This document shows, piece by piece, positions 56,429 to 64,000 of a stretch of 64,000 nt of DNA. The DNA is from Methylacidiphilum infernorum V4 (lineage in GTDB: Bacteria > Verrucomicrobiota > Verrucomicrobiia > Methylacidiphilales > Methylacidiphilaceae), in contig NC_010794.1 in NCBI RefSeq assembly GCF_000019665.1, positions 1,550,001 to 1,614,000 on the forward strand. The letters run 5' to 3'. Below the pieces are notes generated by a model that ran no database searches, had not been told where the DNA came from, and worked only from the letters and a program-made list of their open reading frames with translations. The translations under genes were made by a program, and so were the position numbers. Numbering within the stretch: the first letter of the stretch is position 1; each line of letters opens with the position of its first letter.

Positions 56429-56548
56429 TCATATCTTATCCCCTTTTTCTTCTCTTTGCCTGTTTACAAGCAATCCTGGAATTTAATCAACCCACAATCG
56501 GCCTTGACTTCTCCTATTTTCCCGGTCAGGCAGATGGAGATTTTCGTT

Positions 56549-58120
56549 ATGATTTTCGATCGCATCAAACAACTGGTTCGTCATCCCAAAAAAAGATCAA
56601 ACAAAGAAATAGCGATTAGCTGTGAACCTCTGGAAAGGCGAGTTGCCCTACTCGATGAAGGACTTCTCGAAGAATTCGCGATCGAAAGAGGGAGCCAAAA
56701 AGAAATCGCACAGAACATCTATAAGGGCCGAGTCAATAATATCGATCAAGGTTTAAAGGCTCTTTTCGTGGATATCGGGATCGGCAAAAACGCTTTTCTG
56801 CATTTCTGGGATGCCATCCCTGCAGCCCTAGATGCAGGGATAGAACTCTTTGAGAGAAAAGGGACAAAATCAAAAGCCCGCCTTCCCAGGGCTGAAGATA
56901 TCCCCAATATTTATCCTCCAGGTTCAGAAGTCGTTGTCCAGGTCACCAAGGGTCCTATCGGTACAAAAGGACCCCGGGTAACGACGAACATTACCCTGGC
57001 AGGGAGGTATCTCGTGTTAATGCCCTATAATGAGCAATTCGGCATATCCAGGAAAATTGAAGATCCCAAGGAACGGGCAAGACTAAGGAAAATTTTAAAC
57101 GAACTCCGTATTCCCGAGGGAATGGGAGTAATCATAAGAACCGTCGGGGAAGGTCAAAAATCCAGGTATTTTGTGAGAGACCTAGCTATTCTCTTGCAAA
57201 AGTGGAACGCCATAGAACAGAAAATGAGGGAATGCCCCGCCCCGGTTTTACTCTACATGGAACCCGATCTCATTGAAAGAACCGTAAGGGATTTCCTCAC
57301 CGATGACGTGGAAAAGATTTACATCGATGATGAAAACGAAGTGAAAAGAATAAAAGACCTTGTCGCCCAGATCTCCAAAAGATCTCAAAAAAAAATAATT
57401 TATTATAACGAACCCATCCCGCTCTTTGAAAAGCTCAATATCGAGAGGCAAATAGACACGGCCTTCATGCGCAAAGTCGAGTTGCCCAGCGGAGGCTACA
57501 TTATCATTGATGAAACAGAAGCTCTTGTGGCCATAGATGTCAATACGGGGAAAGCTAAAGTGGGGAAAGACCAGGACAATATGATCCTTAAAACCAACAT
57601 AGAAGCCGCTGCCGAGATATCCCGTCAACTCAGGCTAAGGAATATAGGAGGACTGGTCGTAATCGATTTTATCGACATGAAATCTCGTCGAGATCAGCAC
57701 CTGGTTTTCGAAAAGCTTAAAGAATGCGTCAGAAAAGACAGAGCAAAAATAAACCTGCTTCCTATATCTTCCTTCGGGCTTGTAGAAATGACCAGGCAAA
57801 GAGTCCAAGAAAGTATCTGGCATTCTCTCTATGTTCCCTGTCCCCATTGTCATGGCCGGGGGATGGTTAAATCCCCGGAAACGATGAGCATCGAAATTCA
57901 AAGGGCGATCAACCGGGTCATTCGCCTTCATCCCGAAGTAAAGGAACTAAGAGTGATTTTGAATGGTTTCGTTTTGGACAGGTTAAAATCTGAAGATGAA
58001 GAGCTTCTTGTGGATCTGGAACGTAGAATGCAGGGTAAACTTTACTTTCGGACCGATCCGAGAATCAATTACGAGGAATTTAAAATTGTTAACGCCTTAA
58101 CGGGGGAAGACATTACATGA
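56549..58120 (+). CDS. rng: Ribonuclease G/E family endoribonuclease
   Basis: RNase E/G catalytic half: S1-like domain (YKGRVNNIDQGLKALFVDIGIGKNAFLH), DNase-I-like core with EALVAIDVNTGKA and VVIDFIDM (metal Asp residues), and the zinc-link CPHCHGRG. Processes rRNA and mRNA 5' ends. At 523 residues it is RNase G-sized, without the RNase E scaffold tail. I chose the ATG at 56549, which has GGAG nine bases upstream; the ATG at 56534 is an alternative. It is 120 bases after rodA, a common neighbourhood (mreBCD-rng). Confidence 0.92.
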   Translation: MIFDRIKQLVRHPKKRSNKEIAISCEPLERRVALLDEGLLEEFAIERGSQKEIAQNIYKGRVNNIDQGLKALFVDIGIGKNAFLHFWDAIPAALDAGIELFERKGTKSKARLPRAEDIPNIYPPGSEVVVQVTKGPIGTKGPRVTTNITLAGRYLVLMPYNEQFGISRKIEDPKERARLRKILNELRIPEGMGVIIRTVGEGQKSRYFVRDLAILLQKWNAIEQKMRECPAPVLLYMEPDLIERTVRDFLTDDVEKIYIDDENEVKRIKDLVAQISKRSQKKIIYYNEPIPLFEKLNIERQIDTAFMRKVELPSGGYIIIDETEALVAIDVNTGKAKVGKDQDNMILKTNIEAAAEISRQLRLRNIGGLVVIDFIDMKSRRDQHLVFEKLKECVRKDRAKINLLPISSFGLVEMTRQRVQESIWHSLYVPCPHCHGRGMVKSPETMSIEIQRAINRVIRLHPEVKELRVILNGFVLDRLKSEDEELLVDLERRMQGKLYFRTDPRINYEEFKIVNALTGEDIT

Positions 58121-58479
58121 AGTTTTGGGAAGAAAAGTTTTGAAAGGTGACCCTTCTTTAAAAAAGACAAGCTTTCATTGACCGAAGCCATGCTTTCCTT
58201 TTCCAGGGAAATCTAGAAAACAAGCCTTTTTCACCATGGTCTTGTCGATCCTGATTCAAATAGAAAAAAAGGGAGTTTGATTGAGAAAAGATTAACAAGC
58301 GATGAAAACTTTACAAAAATCCTCTATTATTTCATTCATGCCCGCATCAATCTAAGCAAAACCAAAACGGTAAAAATTTATTTTCGCTATCGATTGTTTC
58401 CTGTTGAAACTATTATTATGTAAAAGTTTTAATTTTATAATGTTGCGATAAAAAAAGGTCCCTTGAACAACTACCTCGT
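58121..58479. other. AT-rich gap before serS
   Basis: About 360 bases without a credible gene. The stretch from about 58290 onward is AT-rich with short T runs (TTAATTTTATAATG near 58430), probably the serS promoter region. No tRNA, hairpin terminator or repeat was recognised. Confidence 0.4.
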
Positions 58480-59745
58480 ATGCTCGATATCCAACTCATT
58501 AGACATAACTTAGCCCAGACAAAGCAGAAATTGGCCCTTCGATCCAAGGGATTAGAAACTCTCCTTGATCACATTTTCGAGCTCGATTTCAAGAAAAGAT
58601 CCCTGCAAAGCGAAATAGAAAAGTATCGAGCCTTAAGAAATAAGCAAAGCAAAGAAATCGGTTTAAAAAAAATCAAGGGAGAAAACGTCGAAGGACAATT
58701 TTCAGAGTTAAAAAAAATGGGCTCTAGAATAGAAGAAATGGAAAAAGAGCTTATCCAATTTGAAAACCAGATTAATACTCTGCTTCTTTCTCTGCCCAAT
58801 ATCCCCCATGATTCTGTCCCTACCGGTGGGCCCGAAGCCAACAAGGTTGTAAAAACATGGGGAGAACCCAGGCAGGCGAATTTCCCATTAAAAACCCATT
58901 GGGAACTGGGTAGGGAACTGGGGATACTTGACCTGGAAAGGGGAGCAAAACTTTCTGGAAGCGGTTTTTCTCTTTTTACAGGCAATGGAGCAAAACTCCA
59001 GCGTGCACTGATCCAATTTATGCTCACCATCCATACCGAAGAGCATGGATATAAAGAACTTTGGCCTCCCTACTTGGTTACAGAAGATTGTATGAGGGGC
59101 ACGGGCCATCTTCCCAAATTCGCCCTAGACATGTATGCAACCGATAAAGATAACCTCTATCTCATACCTACCGGCGAAGTCCCCTTGACCAATTTCCATA
59201 GAGATGAAATCCTTGCGGAAAGCTCTTTACCCTTGCGGTACGTGGCCTATACACCCTGTTTTAGGAGAGAAGCAGGAAGTGCAGGAAAAGATACCCGCGG
59301 CTTACTGCGACTTCACCAGTTTGATAAGGTTGAACTTGTCCAGATAACAAAACCCGAAAACTCCTATACAGCGCTAGAGGAAATGGTCAGCCATGCCGAA
59401 AATATTCTGCGTTCCCTTAACCTTTGTTACAGGGTCGTTTTGCTCGCCTCTCAAGATATGGGATTTGGAGCAGCCAAATGTTACGATCTAGAAGTCTGGT
59501 CTCCGGGAATACAAAGTTGGTTAGAAGTCTCCTCTGTCAGCAACATGGAAAATTTTCAATCCAGAAGAATGAATTTGAGGTATAAATCATCCTCGGGCAA
59601 AAACATCCTGTGCCATACTCTCAATGGATCGGGAACCGCTCTTCCACGACTTGTAGCTGCAATCCTAGAGAATTACCAAAAAGAGGATGGTCGGGTATTG
59701 ATTCCAGAAAAAATTAGGACTTATTTTAAAGAAGAATATTTATGA
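58480..59745 (+). CDS. serS: Seryl-tRNA synthetase
   Basis: Charges tRNA-Ser. The N-terminal long antiparallel coiled coil (KKRSLQSEIEKYRALRNKQSKE) contacts the tRNA. Class II motifs are visible: motif 2 FRREAGSAGKDTRGLLRLHQFDKVEL, and motif 3 TLNGSGTALPRLVAAILENYQ. 421 residues, standard. It overlaps the tail-specific protease gene by four bases (ATGA). Confidence 0.97.
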   Translation: MLDIQLIRHNLAQTKQKLALRSKGLETLLDHIFELDFKKRSLQSEIEKYRALRNKQSKEIGLKKIKGENVEGQFSELKKMGSRIEEMEKELIQFENQINTLLLSLPNIPHDSVPTGGPEANKVVKTWGEPRQANFPLKTHWELGRELGILDLERGAKLSGSGFSLFTGNGAKLQRALIQFMLTIHTEEHGYKELWPPYLVTEDCMRGTGHLPKFALDMYATDKDNLYLIPTGEVPLTNFHRDEILAESSLPLRYVAYTPCFRREAGSAGKDTRGLLRLHQFDKVELVQITKPENSYTALEEMVSHAENILRSLNLCYRVVLLASQDMGFGAAKCYDLEVWSPGIQSWLEVSSVSNMENFQSRRMNLRYKSSSGKNILCHTLNGSGTALPRLVAAILENYQKEDGRVLIPEKIRTYFKEEYL

Positions 59746-61919
59746 AAGCCAAGGTCAATTTTTTTCTTTTTGTAACGGGGTTTTTCCTTTTCATGGGGTT
59801 TTCAGGACAGTATTCCCTCCATGCTGACTTGAACGAATCCCAATGTGCCAAGGTAGCAAAGACTGTAGCTTCCCTGCTTCAACAAGCTCATTTTTCCCAG
59901 AAACCCGCCGATGAAAAACTTTCTCAACTTTTTTTAAAAGATTATCTCGACGCCCTGGATTTCAGCCACATGGTTTTCCTCCAATCCGACATCGACGAAT
60001 TCAACGAAAAATACGGCAAAAGGCTTTTCGACTACATTTACCAAGAGGATCTAACACCCGCTTTCGACATTTATTCCAAGTATATTCGTAGGCTGACCGA
60101 GAGGGAAAGCTTGATAGAAGGTCTTCTGGCCGCTCCCCATGACTTTACAAAAGATGAGTTTTACCAAACAGACAGGTCAAAAATGCCTTGGCCAAAAACC
60201 GAAGAGGAAGCCAAGGATCTGTGGAGAAAAAGAATAAAATTCGAACTCCTCCAGGGAAAACTGGCCAACGAGAAACCGGAACAAACCCAAAAGACCATAG
60301 CAAGAAGATATGCCCGGCTTTTGAAAGAAATGAGGGAAGCCGACTCAGAAGAAATTCTTGATTACTTTCTCAATGCTCTTACCCATGCCTATGACCCTCA
60401 TTCCGATTATCAATCTCCTAGTGAAGCGAAAAATTTTGAAATTAACAGCATAAAACTATCCTTAACGGGCATAGGGGCTGTCCTGAAATCCGAAGAGGGT
60501 TATCCTAAAATAGTCAGTCTCGTTCCCGGGGGGCCTGCTGATCTAGACAAAAGGCTAAAACCCAACGACAGGATTGTCGCCGTTCAACAAGAGAAGGGAG
60601 AACCCGTAGATGTCGTAGATATGAAGCTCAACAAGGTGGTAGAAATGATCAGGGGAGAAAAAGGGACGAAAGTCACCCTTATCGTTATTCCAGCAGATAG
60701 CCCGGATGATTCCGTGCGCAAGTCGGTCACCCTTATCCGCGACGAGGTCAAACTCAATGAACAACGGGCCAAGGCTTTTGTTTATGAAAGAACATCCAAA
60801 GAGGGCAAAATAGAAAGATATGGAGTTATACAGCTCCCCGGTTTTTACGAAAGATCGAGCGATGATGTGGCCCTTTTAATAAAAAGGTTAGAAAAAGAAA
60901 AAATTTCCGGCCTTGTTCTCGATCTGAGAAAAAATGGAGGAGGAATGCTCGAAGAAGCCGTAAACATGACGGCTTTATTTATAAAAGATGGCCCAGTCGT
61001 TCAAGTGAAGGACTTTCGTGGAAGGATCCAGCCTTTCCTTATCTCCTCAAACCGGTATTGTTATGGAGGACCCTTGGTCGTCCTGATAAGTCGATTTAGC
61101 GCCTCGGCTTCCGAAATTGTTGCTGCAGCCCTGCAAGATTATGGAAGAGCCATTATCGTGGGAGATCAGGTGTCTCACGGGAAAGGAACCGTCCAGACCT
61201 TGATATCTCTGTCCGATTTCATGCCTTGGGATTTCCATGGCGATCCGGGAAGACTCAAAATTACCGTTCAAAAGTTCTACCGCATTACCGGATTAACAAC
61301 CCAACAGCACGGGGTCTCCTCGGATATCGCCTTTCCTTCCCTCGATGATTACTTGGAAATCGGAGAATCTTCGTTGCCCAACTACCTTCCCGCTGACCAG
61401 ATTAGCCCAATGAATTTTCAAAAATTCAATAATGATCTGCCCTCTATTCTCCCTGTGCTGCAACGACGATCGGCGCAGCGTATTTCTTCAAGCCTTGATT
61501 TTATCCACTTGAACTCGGAAATCGAGATTCTAAAAAAGAAGATGTCTGAAAAGCTCGTTTCCTTGAATGAAGCCCAGAGAAAAAAAGAGAAGGCAGATTT
61601 CAACTTGCTGAAGAAAAATTATGAAACGGCAAGGGCAGAACAAAAATTTCCTTACGACAAGATATACGAATACGATATCGAAGCGGTTAAAAACCACAAG
61701 GAGCCGAAAATCATAACGGCAACATCAGAAAAAGCCCCTCCTCCAGCGGAATTTACGCCAGACGAAACCAAAATACTTGATGAAAAATTAGACGATACGG
61801 TTAATTCCTCTCCCAAAAATGATTTTGTCATGAATGAAACGCTGAATGTTCTTAAGGATTACATTTTTGCACTTCAAGAACCGAAAAACATTCTCGTGTT
61901 AAAAAATGAGAATTCCTGA
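59742..61919 (+). CDS. prc: Carboxy-terminal processing (tail-specific) protease Prc
   Basis: Periplasmic S41 serine protease, 725 residues. Signal peptide (FFLFVTGFFLFMGF, cleaved near HA/DL), N-terminal helical domain, a PDZ domain (about residues 235-310: KLSLTGIGAVL...VPGGPAD) and the catalytic Ser/Lys pair in SRFSASASEIVAAALQDYG and SHGKGTVQT. A C-terminal DUF3340-like helical domain with charged repeats follows. Size and architecture match E. coli Prc. It removes or trims envelope proteins by their C-termini. Overlaps serS by four bases. Confidence 0.94.
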   Translation: MKAKVNFFLFVTGFFLFMGFSGQYSLHADLNESQCAKVAKTVASLLQQAHFSQKPADEKLSQLFLKDYLDALDFSHMVFLQSDIDEFNEKYGKRLFDYIYQEDLTPAFDIYSKYIRRLTERESLIEGLLAAPHDFTKDEFYQTDRSKMPWPKTEEEAKDLWRKRIKFELLQGKLANEKPEQTQKTIARRYARLLKEMREADSEEILDYFLNALTHAYDPHSDYQSPSEAKNFEINSIKLSLTGIGAVLKSEEGYPKIVSLVPGGPADLDKRLKPNDRIVAVQQEKGEPVDVVDMKLNKVVEMIRGEKGTKVTLIVIPADSPDDSVRKSVTLIRDEVKLNEQRAKAFVYERTSKEGKIERYGVIQLPGFYERSSDDVALLIKRLEKEKISGLVLDLRKNGGGMLEEAVNMTALFIKDGPVVQVKDFRGRIQPFLISSNRYCYGGPLVVLISRFSASASEIVAAALQDYGRAIIVGDQVSHGKGTVQTLISLSDFMPWDFHGDPGRLKITVQKFYRITGLTTQQHGVSSDIAFPSLDDYLEIGESSLPNYLPADQISPMNFQKFNNDLPSILPVLQRRSAQRISSSLDFIHLNSEIEILKKKMSEKLVSLNEAQRKKEKADFNLLKKNYETARAEQKFPYDKIYEYDIEAVKNHKEPKIITATSEKAPPPAEFTPDETKILDEKLDDTVNSSPKNDFVMNETLNVLKDYIFALQEPKNILVLKNENS

Positions 61920-62103
61920 TGGGCTGCTCATTCATCAATAACGACTTAAAAGCTTGTTGTTTGGGATCTTCCCTGTTTTCCTTAAGATCGGCAATCCATT
62001 GGCTGTAATTTCCTTGACATTCTTTCGTTCCACCATACCATAATTTATAATGATAAACACGAACACCACGGTAATGCTGGGAACGAGAAGTTACCGGAGT
62101 GAT
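61852..62103 (-). pseudogene. Start-less 83-codon frame, possible decayed gene
   Basis: On the minus strand, from a TGA (62106-62104) to a TAA (61854-61852), the frame stays open for 83 codons with an ordinary-looking protein sequence (TPVTSRSQHYRGVRVYHY, KLWYGGTKECQGNYSQWIADLKEN). It has no ATG, GTG or TTG near its N-terminus, and its C-terminal part runs antisense into prc. Rich in Tyr and Trp, it looks like a coding remnant rather than random DNA. I recognise no family. Confidence 0.3.
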
Positions 62104-62230
62104 TCAATTTCATGCCCTGGGATAGCTTTCAAGCTTAGATCCCTGGATCAAAAAGGGTTGGTAGGTTTGAACCCACTCCCTTTTTTCTTTCATCAAAAAA
62201 AGAAAGCTTTATGATTGTTTTCATATTTCT
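62104..62230. promoter_or_regulatory. Upstream region of infA
   Basis: The remaining 127 bases of the prc-infA gap probably hold the infA promoter. A short hairpin-like AAAAAGGGTTGGTAGG ... CTCCCTTTTTT pairing is weak. I see no clear -35/-10 pair or operator. Confidence 0.3.
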
Positions 62231-62524
62231 ATGTCATCAGCAAACACGATAGAATTGGAAGGTACGATTGTTGCTGTTCTCCCTGGGACCATGTTTCGAG
62301 TTGAACTCGATAACCAGCACCAGGTTCTCGCCCATATATCCGGAAAAATGAGAAAGAATTTTGTCCGGTTAACTTACGGCGATCGAGTCAAGCTGGAAAT
62401 GTCCCCTCACGATTTGACAAAAGCAAGAATATTGTACCGGATTGATAGAGTGCATTCTTCTTCATCACCGACCCTCCAGTCAACGAAGGGCCCAACCAAA
62501 AAGTCTTCTTCAAAACATTCATAA
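62231..62524 (+). CDS. infA: Translation initiation factor IF-1
   Basis: OB-fold factor that occupies the ribosomal A site during initiation. The core reads [56 protein letters not shown], clear IF-1. 97 residues, where the family usually has about 72. The extra 22 or so at the C-terminus are Ser/Lys/Thr-rich ([18 protein letters not shown]) and probably disordered. Confidence 0.95.
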   Translation: MSSANTIELEGTIVAVLPGTMFRVELDNQHQVLAHISGKMRKNFVRLTYGDRVKLEMSPHDLTKARILYRIDRVHSSSSPTLQSTKGPTKKSSSKHS

Positions 62525-62600
62525 AGATTGAGGAAAACCAGCCTGCAAAAATTTTTTTTATGTCACAGAGGGAGAATAGAGCACTACCTTCCCGATAAAT

Positions 62601-63467
62601 ATGGAACCTATTGTTCTAAGAAGAATTAAAAAAGAGTCTTTTTTAAAAATCCTGATGTCTTCCTTTTTCCGAAAAAGAGAAGGCATCGAACACAGGCCAC
62701 AATTCCCAAAGCTAAAGCCCGGACAGATCTGCCTGACATGGGTCGGCCATGCCTCTTTTCTATTACAAACTCCCAGGCACAATATTTTGATCGATCCAAA
62801 CTGGGCAAACTGGATGCTTATTATCAGAAGGCTAAAAAAAGCGGGTATCGCCTTGGATGCTTTGCCTTCGATTGACCTTGTGCTTGTCACCCATGCCCAT
62901 TTCGACCATTTAAATAAAAAGACGCTGAGAACGATAGCCAAAAAACAACCCATTGTTGTTCCAAGGGGGGTAAAAAGTTTAGTTCAAGGACTAGGTTTTG
63001 AAAAAATTGTAGAAATGCACTGGTGGGAAAAAATCGAAATAGAAGGGACAGAAATTACTTTTACACCAGCTAAGCACTGGGGGGCTAGAATGTTAGCTGA
63101 TTTCCACCGTGGCTATGGAGGCTATTGCATCAAATTTGATGGCAGAACGGTATATCACTGCGGAGACACGGCCTATTTTGAGAAATTTCCAGAAATTGGC
63201 CAGAGGCTTAAACCTGAAGTTGTTTTAATGCCCATAGGCGCCTATGATCCTCCCTCCGGCCGTGATGTCCATATTAACCCAGAAAAAGCAGTTCAAGCCT
63301 TTCAAGAATTGGGAGGCAAGATTATGGTCCCCATGCATTTTGGGACGTATAGAATGAGTTATGAACCCCTTCACGAACCTGCCTATAGGCTGATCATGGC
63401 TGCAAAAAAAAGGGGAATTTTATCCTCCGTACGGTTCCTCAACGAAGGGATACCGACTTTATTCTAA
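62601..63467 (+). CDS. MBL-fold metal-dependent hydrolase (NAPE-PLD/UlaG-like)
   Basis: 288 residues. Metallo-beta-lactamase fold opening CLTWVGHASFLLQTPRHNILIDP, then metal site THAHFDHLNKKTL, PAKHWG, YHCGDTAYF and PMHFGTYRMS. These motifs match the group with N-acyl-phosphatidylethanolamine phospholipase D and UlaG-type lactonases, but the substrate is not deducible. No signal peptide, so cytoplasmic. A second, exported MBL-like gene follows the tRNA-Asp downstream. Confidence 0.88.
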   Translation: MEPIVLRRIKKESFLKILMSSFFRKREGIEHRPQFPKLKPGQICLTWVGHASFLLQTPRHNILIDPNWANWMLIIRRLKKAGIALDALPSIDLVLVTHAHFDHLNKKTLRTIAKKQPIVVPRGVKSLVQGLGFEKIVEMHWWEKIEIEGTEITFTPAKHWGARMLADFHRGYGGYCIKFDGRTVYHCGDTAYFEKFPEIGQRLKPEVVLMPIGAYDPPSGRDVHINPEKAVQAFQELGGKIMVPMHFGTYRMSYEPLHEPAYRLIMAAKKRGILSSVRFLNEGIPTLF

Positions 63468-63540
63468 ATTTTTCTGTTGAGAAAGATCGGCTCAATGGTC
63501 ATTATTAACCTTACGATTTCTCATTTTTTTTACTCAACTT

Positions 63541-63614
63541 GGAGCCATAGCTCAATTGGTTAGAGCACTGCCCTGTCACGGCAGGGGTTGCGGGTTCGAG
63601 CCCCGTTGGCTCCG
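63541..63614 (+). tRNA. tRNA-Asp (anticodon GTC)
   Basis: Cloverleaf: acceptor GGAGCCA / TGGCTCC, D-arm GCTC...GAGC, anticodon stem CTGCC / GGCAG around CTGTCAC (anticodon GTC), T-arm GCGGG TTCGAGC CCCGT. Discriminator G at 63614, as expected for Asp. CCA is not encoded, unlike the tRNA-Arg at 21149. It lies between two MBL-type genes. Confidence 0.96.
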
Positions 63615-63638
63615 GGAAGGACTACATTAAAACTGATC

Positions 63639-64000
63639 GTGAAAGGGCAAGTTGGAGAGATTGACTTTTTTTCTCTTTTCAGAACTTTTTTCCTGTATTT
63701 TGTTTTTTTACCGCTCTTCTCTTTGAGCTTTTTCCCTCCATGTTGGGGAGAAACCGAAAGGCAAGTTCTCATCAGGTGGTACGGACATGCCTTTGTCTAC
63801 TTAATCTCATCGACGGGAGTCCGGGTTGCCATCGATCCATACGGGGATGAGACGGTTAAATACAGGTTCCCCGATCACCTGCAAGCCGATGTCGTTTTAA
63901 TCAGTTCTGAAGCTGAAGACAGGTCAGCCGGTGAAAAACTGTACGGAACACCGCAGATCTTCAGAAGCATAACCGCTGTAGGACCTAATAATGCCCGTGG
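63639..64000 (+). CDS. Exported MBL-fold-like protein, 5' part (continues beyond window)
   Basis: The frame is open to the end of the window. From a GTG at 63639, a hydrophobic segment (FFLYFVFLPLFSLSFF) forms a signal peptide or anchor. Then RQVLIRWYGHAFVYLISSTGVRVAIDPYG matches the opening of metallo-beta-lactamase-fold hydrolases (WxGH...IDPY). The metal-binding HxHxD is not reached where expected: VLISSEAEDRS stands where VLxTHxHxDH would be, so this copy may lack the metal site. The start is uncertain, because no ribosome site is seen. Confidence 0.65.
   Translation, partial: MKGQVGEIDFFSLFRTFFLYFVFLPLFSLSFFPPCWGETERQVLIRWYGHAFVYLISSTGVRVAIDPYGDETVKYRFPDHLQADVVLISSEAEDRSAGEKLYGTPQIFRSITAVGPNNAR

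Overview
The window looks like a chromosomal stretch of a thermoacidophilic, methanotroph-like member of the Verrucomicrobiota (Methylacidiphilum-like). This assignment is inference: it rests on the moderate GC content, the AT-rich gaps between genes, Calvin-cycle genes (phosphoribulokinase and fructose-1,6-bisphosphatase side by side), an archaeal/eukaryotic-type ProS, GatCAB, and Sel1-repeat secreted proteins. There is no rRNA operon, CRISPR array, prophage or intact insertion sequence. Two tRNA genes (Arg-CCT, Asp-GTC) and the small SRP RNA are present.

Layout. 1-2287: the 5' part of a secreted Sel1-repeat protein, then about 1.4 kb of degraded sequence with a probable transposase (TnpB/OrfB) remnant. 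2288-5942 (minus): ribH, nusB, ftsY, ribD, hpt. 6046-9421 (plus): accA, a CPBP membrane protease, comF, accD. 9654-11864: one polypeptide joining a low-molecular-weight tyrosine phosphatase, a degenerate RpiB-like domain and a complete serine hydroxymethyltransferase. 11959-15695: lipoprotein, SRP RNA, dnaX, ybaB, recR and a small secreted protein. 15769-19836: a thioredoxin-like protein, a universal stress protein, siroheme sulfite reductase (cysI) and a GntR/UTRA regulator. The last two share an identical 15-bp box just upstream of their start codons. 19994-23256: queA, tRNA-Arg, prk, fbp. 23583-28743: a TolC/RND efflux pair without an adaptor gene, and a small DUF2892-type membrane protein. 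28826-33809: proS and gatCAB.

33873-38606: a sugar kinase fused to the MurQ etherase (peptidoglycan recycling), and a second Sel1-repeat protein lying in over 2 kb of apparently non-coding DNA. 38607-45374: ligA, a LysM protein, glpK, coaX and an HtrA protease. 45768-50373: a NYN nuclease-like protein, trpS, a chorismate mutase with a decayed prephenate-dehydratase-like tail, an unrecognised membrane/coiled-coil protein, and aroD. 50551-58120: the rod-shape operon mreB-mreC-mreD-PBP2-rodA followed by RNase G. 58480-64000: serS, a tail-specific protease, infA, an MBL-fold hydrolase, tRNA-Asp and the start of a second, exported MBL-like protein.

Most of the window is housekeeping: translation, DNA replication and repair, cell wall, riboflavin, fatty-acid and aromatic synthesis, and carbon fixation. 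The most unusual observations are the three-part PTP/RpiB-like/GlyA fusion, the kinase-MurQ fusion, the box shared by cysI and the GntR gene, the decayed PheA-like protein, and the DnaX that has lost its usual zinc-module cysteines and carries an A8 run. I do not see a multi-gene defence or mobile system. All family assignments come from reading motifs; no database search was run.
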